From Bacteroidaceae bacterium (GTDB lineage: Bacteria; Bacteroidota; Bacteroidia; Bacteroidales; Bacteroidaceae), in the NCBI GenBank assembly GCA_017615245.1, contig JAGAAL010000012.1, positions 30,312 through 94,311 on the forward strand: a stretch of 64,000 bases of DNA, given 5' to 3'. The notes beneath the pieces are model-generated. The model searched no databases and had not been told where the DNA came from. It was given only the letters and a program-made list of their open reading frames with translations. Every line of letters starts with the position of its first letter. Positions within the stretch are counted from its first letter, which is position 1. This document shows, one piece after another, positions 27,109 through 35,248 of the stretch. The position numbers were made by a program, and so were the translations under genes.

Positions 27109-28440
27109 TTAAAAATACCCTATTTTTGCCTTCAGCAACCCACGCAGTTCGGTTGCGGCAAGGACTTGGCGCCGACAGGCGGTACCCTTCTTATTTGACC
27201 AATCTTTGAAAGGAAACTGAGCATAGTCGGAGGCTCCGGCAACATTTTCGTAATCACAAGATGAGTCATATCCGCTGCCCTTGCCGAAGCCCCATTCGTC
27301 CATCTTGCGGCAGAAGGCACGCATGTCGGGTTCGTCAATCACATGATATTCATGTACCAGCACACTCATGATGCCTGCCCACTGGTTCTTCTGACGTATG
27401 ATAAGGTGTCCTTCTGCATCTTTCATTTGCAAGAGGTCACAAAGAGCCTGTTTGATTACCTTCTCACGGTCAGTCGTATTTATGGGTTTGCAGAGACTTT
27501 GGATGCGCTTAATCGGCTCCGTGTCACCCTCGCGCCCCCATTGCTTGATCTCGACACGGCCTTTCAGAAGCATCAGAACGATGCCCGACAGCAACTTCAG
27601 CAGATATTGGCGCGGTACATGCTTGTAGTACACCTCGCGCAGGAAGTCTACAGGGTCGTTCAGGAACTTGTCGTACAAATGATACGGGAACGCACGAAGC
27701 TGCTGCTCCAACTCATCAAGGCGGTTGTCGAAGGTATAATGGCTCTGTTCAATCCCCTTTTGTTTGAATTCTCTCGGAACCTTCAGAAACAGATAGCGGG
27801 CAACCTTGTCACGATGTACGTGGCGCATCAACATACCCTTCTGCCGGCGCATCTGGTTGGCAGCTTCCTTCAACTCACGATCGCTATGCTGAGCAAGTAG
27901 ACGCTCAATGCGATAACGGTCGCGTGTCATCTCGCGGCTTATATCGTAAAGATGCACATTCAGCAAGTTCTTAGTCATGTGACGAATGGATTCAGTATCT
28001 CCCTTCGATATCAAGGCATCTTCAAGGTCAATCGTCAAATCGCCAAGCGTTTCCAGTTTCTTCGGCACCAGCGACAATCCGTCATACCTCCAACCAGCAT
28101 ACACACTATCATCGAAAGGCTCATAGTCCCAATCGATGTTTTCCACCTCGCACTCTACGGTCAGCACAGGAGGCTCTGGATTACTCTCCACAACCACACC
28201 TCGTAGCCGCTTCAAACCACTTCCCTTTAATGCCTGATACACCACATCAAGGTCAGTCACAGCCACATAGCCCACGTGCAGGCTACCCTCACGTGCACGA
28301 ACAGCATAAGGGTCTTCCGCGTTCTCCGACTGAGGCTGCATCGTCAGCTGCTTACCAATAGCCCCTGCGGCATATTCCTTCCAGTAGTTACGCACGTCAT
28401 TGTGTGCCAGCCCCACTATGTCAAATCTGATTATCTCCAT
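27109..28440 (-). CDS. Uncharacterised protein with HIRAN-like N-terminus
   Basis: 443 residues, no signal peptide, no membrane helix. Residues 1-90 resemble a HIRAN-type domain (FDIVGLAHND..., ENAEDPYAVRAREGSLHVGYVAVTDLD), the small fold found in some DNA-repair ATPases. The remainder is charged and mostly helical (EQQLRAFPYHLYDKFLNDP, LLKLLSGIVLMLLKGRVEI) without motifs I recognise. It lies between the ATPase and the restriction-modification pair and may be part of the same accessory set. A -7 box TATATTTG (28449-28456) is so close to the ATG that the transcript would be nearly leaderless; copy B of the 24-bp repeat sits just upstream of it. Confidence 0.6.
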   Translation of the reverse strand: MEIIRFDIVGLAHNDVRNYWKEYAAGAIGKQLTMQPQSENAEDPYAVRAREGSLHVGYVAVTDLDVVYQALKGSGLKRLRGVVVESNPEPPVLTVECEVENIDWDYEPFDDSVYAGWRYDGLSLVPKKLETLGDLTIDLEDALISKGDTESIRHMTKNLLNVHLYDISREMTRDRYRIERLLAQHSDRELKEAANQMRRQKGMLMRHVHRDKVARYLFLKVPREFKQKGIEQSHYTFDNRLDELEQQLRAFPYHLYDKFLNDPVDFLREVYYKHVPRQYLLKLLSGIVLMLLKGRVEIKQWGREGDTEPIKRIQSLCKPINTTDREKVIKQALCDLLQMKDAEGHLIIRQKNQWAGIMSVLVHEYHVIDEPDMRAFCRKMDEWGFGKGSGYDSSCDYENVAGASDYAQFPFKDWSNKKGTACRRQVLAATELRGLLKAKIGYF

Positions 28441-28473
28441 ACCGACTGCAAATATACAAATTATTTTTCAATC

Positions 28474-28497
28474 TGTGACAATTGTGACAAAGGACAA
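28474..28497 (+). repeat. 24-bp repeat, copy B
   Basis: Identical to 24855-24878 read on the minus strand and to 28642-28665 read on the minus strand. The match to the VirE copy continues, with single mismatches, through GCATTTT. Confidence 0.9.
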
Positions 28498-28641
28498 TGC
28501 ATTTTTCTCCACCATTCCCAAGCGCAATAATAAGAAATTTATAAAATTACAATATAAGTAAGAAAGAAATAGAAGTAGTAAGATAATATAGTAGTAGGTA
28601 GGGAGAGAACGATTCCCCCTGTTTCTGTCGCAAAAAAACAA

Positions 28642-28665
28642 TTGTCCTTTGTCACAATTGTCACA
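28642..28665 (-). repeat. 24-bp repeat, copy C (inverted relative to copy B)
   Basis: Identical 24 bp in opposite orientation to copy B, with 144 bp between them. Confidence 0.9.
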
Positions 28666-28768
28666 CTCACACCAAAGGAACTACCCCCCAAGCCGTTAAG
28701 AGCTAAGCGCCCCGCCAGCAGGAACTAAGCACCGCGCCCCACTCCTCGTGCATTTTTTCCGCAAAATA

Positions 28769-28800
28769 TTTGGTGGTTTAAATAAATTGTTTTATCTTTG
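28769..28800 (+). promoter_or_regulatory. Promoter of the type II R-M operon
   Basis: -33 TTTG (28769-28772), 20-bp spacer, -7 TATCTTTG (28793-28800). It excludes an in-frame TTG at 28798 as the methylase start. Confidence 0.85.
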
Positions 28801-28854
28801 CATACTGAAAACGTATTATACGTAACAGAAGACAAAACTAGCAGGACGAAAAAA

Positions 28855-29739
28855 ATGCAAGTAGCAAAACATAGACCCTCACCGATTATCTCATCAGGTA
28901 CCCGTAAGCGGATGATTGCTTTTGGTTGGTATGGCGGAAAATATTCTCACTTGGATTGGCTCTTGCCCTATCTTCCATCCTGCCATCACTATTGTGAGCC
29001 TTTTGGAGGGTCGGGAGCCGTACTCATCAACAGAGAGCCATCGCCGGTTGAGACGTATAACGACCTGGATGGCGAGGTGGTCAATTTTTTTAGAGTGTTA
29101 CGTAATGACTCTGACGAACTAATCAGACAAATCGCTCTCACACCTTTCTCTCGTGAAGAATTTGCCATTGCATGTGACATTGACACATCGTTATCCGACA
29201 TGGAGCGAGCACGTCGTTTTTATGTCCGTGCCCGTCAGGTGCGAACAGGGTTGGCACAGAAAGCCTCTTTGGGACGTTGGGCAAATTGCAAAAACACATC
29301 TCGTTCAGGTATGTCGGGGGTTATCAGCCGCTGGATGGGAGGAGTCACACAATTGGAGGATATCGCCAATCGATTGCTTCGTGTTCAGATTGAAAACCGA
29401 CCCGCCATCGAGTTGATAAAGCTTTATGATGATGAGAAAACTCTGTTTTATTGTGACCCTCCTTATATTCATTCCACTCGTGGCGACAATAAGGCGTATG
29501 GATTTGAAATGACAGATGAACAGCACATAGAGCTTGCTCAAGTACTAAACAATGTCAAAGGCAAAGTTGCTATTTCCAATTATAACTGTGAACTGATGGA
29601 TAAATTGTATCCTGCGCCGAGATGGACTAAGGTTTATGCGCCAGAGAAGCAGATTAATTCCACACATGAACTCCGTCAGGAGGTCTTGTGGATGAACTAT
29701 CCATTAAGTCAGGAATGCATCCAACAAACTCTGTTTTAA
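28855..29739 (+). CDS. DNA adenine N6-methyltransferase, D12 (Dam) class
   Basis: 294 residues from the ATG at 28855 (MQVAKHRPSP..); an internal ATG at 28912 (MIAFGWYGGK) is a shorter alternative. Alpha-class order of motifs: motif X FGWYGGKYSHLDWL, SAM-binding CEPFGGSGAVLINR (residues 47-60), catalytic DPPY (201-204), and target-recognition residues between. It would protect host DNA from the endonuclease encoded next; only one nucleotide separates the two genes. The recognition sequence cannot be read from the protein. Confidence 0.9.
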   Translation: MQVAKHRPSPIISSGTRKRMIAFGWYGGKYSHLDWLLPYLPSCHHYCEPFGGSGAVLINREPSPVETYNDLDGEVVNFFRVLRNDSDELIRQIALTPFSREEFAIACDIDTSLSDMERARRFYVRARQVRTGLAQKASLGRWANCKNTSRSGMSGVISRWMGGVTQLEDIANRLLRVQIENRPAIELIKLYDDEKTLFYCDPPYIHSTRGDNKAYGFEMTDEQHIELAQVLNNVKGKVAISNYNCELMDKLYPAPRWTKVYAPEKQINSTHELRQEVLWMNYPLSQECIQQTLF

Positions 29740-29740
29740 T

Positions 29741-30847
29741 ATGGAAAAGATATTAGAAAAAGCGTATCAACATGCTTCGAAACAGCCAAATAAGCAGTTT
29801 GTGACCAACAGTAAGATGAATGCACTCATCGACTCTATATGTAAATGCGAAGGCAGCAAGGCTCCCATCCGATATTTAATGTCAGCGATGCTAGCCAAGA
29901 TTTACAACAAAAGCATTGATACCCGTCAACCATACCCAAAATTGGGCAACCGCTCGTTTGCTGGACGTACGATTGATGAAAACATTATTCAGCGGTTCAT
30001 TCATCGGTATCAGTTACCATGCAATGATACAACAGCCTTTCTGACACCTGCTTTCCGTACTCTTGAGACAGCAATTACCAAGAGTTCTTTTGAGAAATGC
30101 CGCCCGGCATTTGTCTATAACAACATGATGGATATTTTGGATTATGTCGAGATGCATCCAACGACAGCCATAAGTATTCTGACTCAAATCATCGCAGACT
30201 TGATTCTCATTAAACAAGCCACAGAGAACAGGGTCGCTCAATTGATTGAAGGGATATCATCAGATCAGGAATCAGCATTATCAAGTGAAGAGATTACCAC
30301 ACTGCTCCAACAGCATTTAAAATGCAGAGGGTCAAGCCGATTGCCTGTATTGATGGTGGTAGCTGCGTATCAAGCTGTACAACATCTGACGAAAGAAAAC
30401 CACAAGCCACTATTTGCCCACAACGCAGCAGACAGCCAAACTGGTGCCATTGGTGATATTGAAATCATGTTACAAGGTGACGACGCCACAGTTACATGTT
30501 ACGAAATGAAGAAGAAAAGGGTATCGACAGATGACATTTATGTATGCGTAGAGAAAATTGTAAAACTACCACAGAGACCCGATAATTATATTATCATAAC
30601 AACAGAAAGAATTGACGAGGAAGTCAAAGAACTTGCGACGTCCTTTTATAACAAAATAGAAGTAGAAATAGCTGTGCTGGATTGTCTCGGTTTTATTAAC
30701 CATTTCCTCCACTTCTTCCATCGCTACAGAACGTCGTTCTTAGATCATTACCAGCAATTAGTATTAGACGAACCAACGAGCGCAGTTTCCCAACCACTAA
30801 AGGAAGCCTTCCTTTCTCTTCGTCGAGTTGCTGAGATAAGAGAATGA
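29741..30847 (+). CDS. Type II restriction endonuclease, SacI-like
   Basis: 368 residues. A PD-(D/E)XK-type active site is visible in GAIGDIEIML....TCYEMKKKR, with Asp239, Glu255 and Lys257. The surrounding block (DSQTGAIGDIEI, VTCYEMKKKRVSTDDI) is what I recall of the SacI restriction endonuclease family. It is translationally coupled to the adenine methylase (TAA-T-ATG). SacI itself cuts GAGCTC, but specificity need not be shared, and pairing with an adenine-type methylase argues for caution. The gene is rather A+C-rich compared with its minus-strand neighbours, as expected for an acquired module. Confidence 0.75.
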   Translation: MEKILEKAYQHASKQPNKQFVTNSKMNALIDSICKCEGSKAPIRYLMSAMLAKIYNKSIDTRQPYPKLGNRSFAGRTIDENIIQRFIHRYQLPCNDTTAFLTPAFRTLETAITKSSFEKCRPAFVYNNMMDILDYVEMHPTTAISILTQIIADLILIKQATENRVAQLIEGISSDQESALSSEEITTLLQQHLKCRGSSRLPVLMVVAAYQAVQHLTKENHKPLFAHNAADSQTGAIGDIEIMLQGDDATVTCYEMKKKRVSTDDIYVCVEKIVKLPQRPDNYIIITTERIDEEVKELATSFYNKIEVEIAVLDCLGFINHFLHFFHRYRTSFLDHYQQLVLDEPTSAVSQPLKEAFLSLRRVAEIRE

Positions 30848-30903
30848 AATGCCCCCTCAAGCACATCTCGTTCTTGGACAATAACGAATAGTTCCCTTAA
30901 CAA

Positions 30904-30932
30904 CACAAGCGGCGCCGATGGCGTCGCTTGGT
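30904..30932. terminator. Strong hairpin between convergent genes (possible bidirectional terminator)
   Basis: CAAGCGGCGCC-gat-GGCGTCGCTTG, with one mismatch in an 11-bp stem. There is no T-run on either side, so intrinsic termination is uncertain. Confidence 0.5.
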
Positions 30933-30939
30933 GTATATA

Positions 30940-31668
30940 TCATAGACTGACGAAATTGCGCCAGATGCAGTTGGGAATGAGGCGCCAGAGGGTGGTCATG
31001 AGTCGGTAGCGGGCATCGATGACTCTGACGTGGCGCTTGCGGTAGATGCTGCGGACGATGTCGCGTGCCACCGTTTCGGGGCGCATAAGCATGGGGTATT
31101 TGAAGTCTCCGCTCAATAGGGCGGTGTCGACGAATCCGGGGCGGATGTCTGTAATGTGGATGTTGAGGTGTCGTTGGTGTGCCTGTTGCTCTAATGCCTG
31201 AAGGTAGGTGGCTTGCAGGGCTTTGGTTGCTGAATATGCGGGTGCGGGACCGAGTCCTTTCGTTCCTGCGATGGAGGTGATGGCTGCGATATGTCCTGTG
31301 CCTTGATGTGCGAAGTATCGGTAGGCTGTGCCTATCATTCTTGTGAATCCTACGGCATTGGTGTGCATCGTCTGCAGTTCGATGTCCGCATCCAGAGTGC
31401 GGTTCTGTTTGCCGATGCCCGATGCGTGGAAGTACAAATCCATACCTCCTATCTTGTGGATGAGGGTCAGCAACTGTTCTCCGGCATTGGGGACTGTCAC
31501 GTCGATGGTCTGCACCTCGACACGCTCGGGTGCCAATGCTTTCAGTTCCTGGAGCGGTTTCTCGCGACGTGCTGCCACTCCTAATGTCCAGCCGTCGGCG
31601 ATGAGTAGCCGTGCTACCTCCATGCCGATACCGGAACTTGCACCTACGATGATTGCTTTCTTGTTCAT
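30940..31668 (-). CDS. Short-chain dehydrogenase/reductase (SDR)
   Basis: 242 residues from the ATG at 31666-31668 (MNKKAIIVGASSGIG). It has the NAD(P)-binding GASSGIG (9-15), catalytic Ser in ITSIAGTKG, and YSATK (Tyr and Lys). Classical SDR length. The dinucleotide-binding loop AARREK favours NADPH. The substrate is unknown. A longer open frame upstream runs through the terminator of the neighbouring lipoprotein gene and is not used. Confidence 0.88.
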   Translation of the reverse strand: MNKKAIIVGASSGIGMEVARLLIADGWTLGVAARREKPLQELKALAPERVEVQTIDVTVPNAGEQLLTLIHKIGGMDLYFHASGIGKQNRTLDADIELQTMHTNAVGFTRMIGTAYRYFAHQGTGHIAAITSIAGTKGLGPAPAYSATKALQATYLQALEQQAHQRHLNIHITDIRPGFVDTALLSGDFKYPMLMRPETVARDIVRSIYRKRHVRVIDARYRLMTTLWRLIPNCIWRNFVSL

Positions 31669-31683
31669 AGAAATAGAAGGGAT

Positions 31684-31720
31684 GAGAAAAAGAGTTGAAA
31701 CCCGAAGTTCCAACTCTTTT
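31684..31720 (-). terminator. Rho-independent terminator of the Cys-rich lipoprotein gene
   Basis: Minus strand: AAAGAGTTGGAAC-ttcgg-GTTTCAACTCTTT with a UUCG-like loop, followed by TTCTC. It lies between the lipoprotein stop and the SDR start. Confidence 0.85.
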
Positions 31721-31741
31721 GTCTTAATCTGTTCGTTGTGA

Positions 31742-31951
31742 TTATTCTGCAACTACTTCTTCAACTGCTGCTGTGTCTGCTTCAGCCTCGCAAGTGCAAG
31801 GATCTTCCTCACACACGCATGAATCACACTTGCATGCACCACAACCTTCGCACTGGGTTGAATCGCATTCAGCTTTTTCTGTGTTACCATTGACACAAGA
31901 TGCGAATGAAATTGCAATAACTGCAACGAATGCTGCTAATAATTTCTTCAT
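31742..31951 (-). CDS. Small Cys-rich lipoprotein
   Basis: 69 residues: signal peptide MKKLLAAFVAVIAISFASC with lipobox FASC, then a short mature part with nine more cysteines in about 30 residues (CDSTQCEGCGACKCDSCVCE, then CTC) and an acidic tail (AEADTAAVEEVVAE). The spacing suggests metal binding, but no family is recognised. It is a stand-alone transcript with its own good promoter and terminator, which argues that it is a real gene despite its size. Confidence 0.82.
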   Translation of the reverse strand: MKKLLAAFVAVIAISFASCVNGNTEKAECDSTQCEGCGACKCDSCVCEEDPCTCEAEADTAAVEEVVAE

Positions 31952-32036
31952 TTTCTTTTCTCTTTTTGATTGTTAAACCTTAAATTACTAAACTCAATTT
32001 TTTTGTTTGAACTGTTTTGGTTTTCTAAAACCGCCG

Positions 32037-32066
32037 CAAAGATACGAAACATTTACTATTCGACAA
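32037..32066 (-). promoter_or_regulatory. Promoter of the Cys-rich lipoprotein gene
   Basis: -33 TTG (32064-32066), 19-bp spacer, -7 TATCTTTG (32037-32044). Upstream is an A+T-rich GTAAATAGTAAA-type element. Confidence 0.8.
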
Positions 32067-32111
32067 TTTACTTTTTACTATTTTTTTACGTTTTTATATA
32101 AAAAAATTGTT

Positions 32112-32139
32112 TTTTTCCCAAAAATAGCATAATTTGCTA
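32112..32139 (-). terminator. Weak terminator at the end of the GH43 operon
   Basis: Stem TAGCA/TGCTA overlapping the stop codon, then TTTTT on the minus strand and further T-runs downstream. The stem is short. Confidence 0.45.
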
Positions 32140-35100
32140 CCTTTTTTGCCATAATTTGAAGTCCGAGAAGCTCACCCATGCGGAGTTGTCGCTATAGGTT
32201 GTCTGGAAGAGACCGACTCGGAGAGTCTTACCTTCGAACTGTGGAACGCGTACAGGACTTGCCGGCATATCGGTCCAGGTACGCCCGTCGCGTGAGGTGC
32301 GTGCATAGATGAGGTTACCTACGCGTTGCAGCTGCATGTAGGGGTCGTAGTCCCAACCTTGCTGGTTGTTGTACTGGGGACGTCCGCGGAAGATGGTGGT
32401 GAGCATGTTGCCGCAGTTGTAGGCAGGGAAGACACCGAGTTGTACCACTTGCTGGCGGTTGTCGCTCTCGGGCAGGATGACCATGAGGCCTCCTTCGTTG
32501 TAGGCTGGAGTATTGCGACGTGCTGACCCCATGAGGTCGGCCACACGTACCTGTACGATGAAATCTCCCTTCACTTCTTTGTAAATCATAGGTCCGTTGG
32601 TGCGTGGGTTGCCGCTTGCGCTGAAGTCGGTACTTGCTGACGTGAGTTTAAGCACGCCATTCGCTGCCTCGTATTTCACCTTGTCGTTGGTGACATACTT
32701 GCCGTCCCACTCGCGGAAGGTCTTGAAATCGTCGGTAAAGATGTCGAATGCCTTGGGGTCGATGGTGACATGTTCATTAATCGTCAATGTACCGCCTTGC
32801 CCGCAGACATCGACGTAGATATGTTGGTCCTTCTTTCCGTCTATAGTCAGCATGACCGATGAATTGCTGGTAGAGCCGTTCTCTAGTCTTGAACGAGGAA
32901 GATTATTGGCTTCATTAGGATTACTTGTGGCGTAATAGTAATAATAAAGTTGACCAGAATGGAGTGGGGCACCTTCCTTATCAGTCACGGAGACTTTCAC
33001 GAGGGTAGGTGTCAGTACTTCGGTCTTGACGGCTATATTATCCCAGTCAATCTCTATCTTGTCCTGAGTGTCGGACTTCTGCTGGTAATCGGCAAGTACT
33101 GCATCTGAACGTAGGGCGCGGTCGTAAAGACGCAGGGAGTGGATGTATCCGCTGAAGGCATCCCCTCCTCGAGGGTCGGAGCCGATTGTGATAGGTCCTG
33201 AAGGACGGAGCATGATAAAGTTGTTCTTCTCGTGGATGAGACGTCCGTTGAGATAGAAACGCTGGAACCACCCGTCGTAGGTGACGGTCCAATGTTGCCA
33301 TTTGCCTTCGCCTTGAGCCACTTCGTTGGGGAAGCCTGCACTCTCGAACGAACCTGCATGATCGATGATACCCGTCTCACGGTTCTTGCTGTGATTGAAC
33401 TGGAAGGCGGTCAGGTCGCCACTTGAAGGAGTGACAGACGCGATACACTCGCTGGCACCTACGCTGGGGTTGAGCACCCATGCAGAGATGGTGTAGGCAG
33501 CATTATAGGTGAAGTTGGCTGGGCAGTTGAACGAACTGGTGAGGTGTTGTTTGCCATCGAAATAGAAGGCATATTTGTTTTGTACAATCTCAAGCAGCAG
33601 CTCGTCATCGGAAGTGAAGACCCCTCCTGTGCGGTTTTGTACGGATTTCAGCACGAGGGCTTTCCCTTGCGCATAATCGTCGGCATTGATATCGACCACC
33701 AGACCGTCCTTGTATTGTACACGCTGTTCGGGTTCGAGGTCTTTCTTGTGGAGGTTTGGATAACCGCGATTGACTGCCTCATAATCCATCCCTTCGACAG
33801 ATGGGAGTAGGGCAGAGGGGTCGTTTGATTTCGAGGCATTATAGACTTTGATGTTCCACAAAGCTCCAAAGTGACCGTTTTTCTGTGTGTCGGTTATCGT
33901 AATCTTGATGTAGCGTGCCTTAGCTGCACCTTTCTCAATCATCGGCGAACCGGCATCGGTGTTCTTCGTCCGGTCGGCATAGAGTGTCCATTGCCGCTCA
34001 TCGTCTGATGTTTCGATCTTGTATTGGTAGAAGAAAGTGGGGTATTCGAACTGAAGCCACACCTGATTAAACGGAGTGGATTTACCGAGGTCGAGACAGA
34101 TCCATGATTCCCCCTGATTGTTGGCAGGACGCCACAGGGTACCATTGTTATCATCGACAGCATATTCGGCCTTGAAGTCGTTTCCCAGTTCTGACGATGC
34201 CTTCACACGAACTTGATAGGCCAGATTCTGAATGGTATTCTTCTTGGCATTCTTGGCTAATGAACTTGGCAGAACACCTGTGTGTGTAGGATGGATAGGC
34301 AGGATGTCGCCATTCTTGTCGAACTCAATCTTGTCGATACAAAGCTGACGGTTGAACCCATGCACCGAGTGAGGGTTGTTGTGGCGATGATAAACGATAT
34401 AGTAATCCTTTCCATCGACGAGGATAGAATGGTGGCCTGGTCCGTGAACCGTGCCGTCTGCATTGGTCACAAGAATAGGGCCTTTGTAGGTGTACGGACC
34501 GATAGGGCTGACGGTACTTGTGGCATAACGTACCTGATAGGTGTCGTTGTGGCAGCTTCCTGCTGAGTAGGTGAAGTAATAGATACCGTCTTTCTTGAAG
34601 ACGAACGGCCCTTCGAAGAATTCGGTCAGCTGGGTATTGGGAACCAAACCCTTATCGGTGAACGACTTGCCGTCGGGAGCCAGTTTTGCCCATCCACAAC
34701 CCGACTTCTCGTAGATGCCCCATGTGCCGACAAACATATACTGAGAGCCGTCGTCATCGGTAAACACCTGTGGGTCGAGCGTGATGGCCATAGGGTCGCA
34801 ATAGCGGTCGCGCATCAGTACGGCATCGGGGCGTCCTAACATATTGGTCCAGGGACCTACAGGGGAGTCGCTCTCGCCTGCATACACCTGACAAGGGGTA
34901 CAGTAGTAGTAGCGGTATTTTCCGTCTTTGGTGGGGATGACTTCGGGTGCCCACACCACTTCGGTAACAGGCCAGTTCATAACCACATTGCGCCAATTGA
35001 CGAAGTCTTTTGACATCCACACCTGAGCCGGACCGTATCCGTTTCCTGTTCCGTCGGTAGTAGCGTAGATATAGAAGGTGTCGCCAAACTTACGGATGGT

Positions 35101-35229
35101 TGGGTCGGCGAAATAACCTGGAATGAAAGGATTGCCTGCTCCTGGAGTGTTCCATTGAGTGGGCATTTCTTGAGCACTTAGAGAGATGGTAGCTGCAAAT
35201 ACGATGGCAGAAATCAAAGATTTTAACAT
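32137..35229 (-). CDS. Multidomain GH43-family glycoside hydrolase, secreted
   Basis: 1030 residues, signal peptide MLKSLISAIVFAATISLSAQ. A GH43 five-bladed propeller (about 28-325) has the expected acidic triad: Asp42 (FADPTI), Asp152 (LDPQVF) and Glu206 (FFEGPF). Next come an F5/8-type (CBM32-like) domain (about 335-480; GTLWRPANNQGESWICLDLGKSTP), a LamG/concanavalin-like domain (about 545-725; YTISAWVLNP, FYLNGRLIHEKNN), and a C-terminal concanavalin-like region (about 850-1030; FRGRPQYNNQQGWDYDPYMQLQ) as in DUF1349/xylosidase C-termini. GH43 enzymes release arabinose, xylose or galactose units; which one is unknown. It is the last gene of an operon, 19 bp after the preceding GH43-like gene. 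Confidence 0.9.
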   Translation of the reverse strand: MLKSLISAIVFAATISLSAQEMPTQWNTPGAGNPFIPGYFADPTIRKFGDTFYIYATTDGTGNGYGPAQVWMSKDFVNWRNVVMNWPVTEVVWAPEVIPTKDGKYRYYYCTPCQVYAGESDSPVGPWTNMLGRPDAVLMRDRYCDPMAITLDPQVFTDDDGSQYMFVGTWGIYEKSGCGWAKLAPDGKSFTDKGLVPNTQLTEFFEGPFVFKKDGIYYFTYSAGSCHNDTYQVRYATSTVSPIGPYTYKGPILVTNADGTVHGPGHHSILVDGKDYYIVYHRHNNPHSVHGFNRQLCIDKIEFDKNGDILPIHPTHTGVLPSSLAKNAKKNTIQNLAYQVRVKASSELGNDFKAEYAVDDNNGTLWRPANNQGESWICLDLGKSTPFNQVWLQFEYPTFFYQYKIETSDDERQWTLYADRTKNTDAGSPMIEKGAAKARYIKITITDTQKNGHFGALWNIKVYNASKSNDPSALLPSVEGMDYEAVNRGYPNLHKKDLEPEQRVQYKDGLVVDINADDYAQGKALVLKSVQNRTGGVFTSDDELLLEIVQNKYAFYFDGKQHLTSSFNCPANFTYNAAYTISAWVLNPSVGASECIASVTPSSGDLTAFQFNHSKNRETGIIDHAGSFESAGFPNEVAQGEGKWQHWTVTYDGWFQRFYLNGRLIHEKNNFIMLRPSGPITIGSDPRGGDAFSGYIHSLRLYDRALRSDAVLADYQQKSDTQDKIEIDWDNIAVKTEVLTPTLVKVSVTDKEGAPLHSGQLYYYYYATSNPNEANNLPRSRLENGSTSNSSVMLTIDGKKDQHIYVDVCGQGGTLTINEHVTIDPKAFDIFTDDFKTFREWDGKYVTNDKVKYEAANGVLKLTSASTDFSASGNPRTNGPMIYKEVKGDFIVQVRVADLMGSARRNTPAYNEGGLMVILPESDNRQQVVQLGVFPAYNCGNMLTTIFRGRPQYNNQQGWDYDPYMQLQRVGNLIYARTSRDGRTWTDMPASPVRVPQFEGKTLRVGLFQTTYSDNSAWVSFSDFKLWQKR

Positions 35230-35248
35230 GTTGATTAGTATAAATTAG

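Larger units (their letters stand above)
28441..28797. other. Divergent intergenic region, 357 bp, with paired 24-bp repeats
   Basis: It separates the minus-strand gene at 27109 from the plus-strand R-M operon. It holds two inverted copies of the 24-bp repeat, a purine-rich AGAAGTAGTAAG-type run (about 28555-28605), and the R-M promoter. No gene is seen. Confidence 0.7.

Noticed and set aside
22134-30847. Complete prophage or integrative element
   Set aside because: VirE/DUF3987, HU-like and R-M genes suggest accessory DNA, but no integrase, relaxase, capsid or terminase gene and no clear att repeats are present.
31669-31752. N-terminal extension of the SDR gene upstream of 31668
   Set aside because: It would run through the intrinsic terminator of the neighbouring gene, and the family N-terminus begins exactly at MNKKAIIVGASSGIG.
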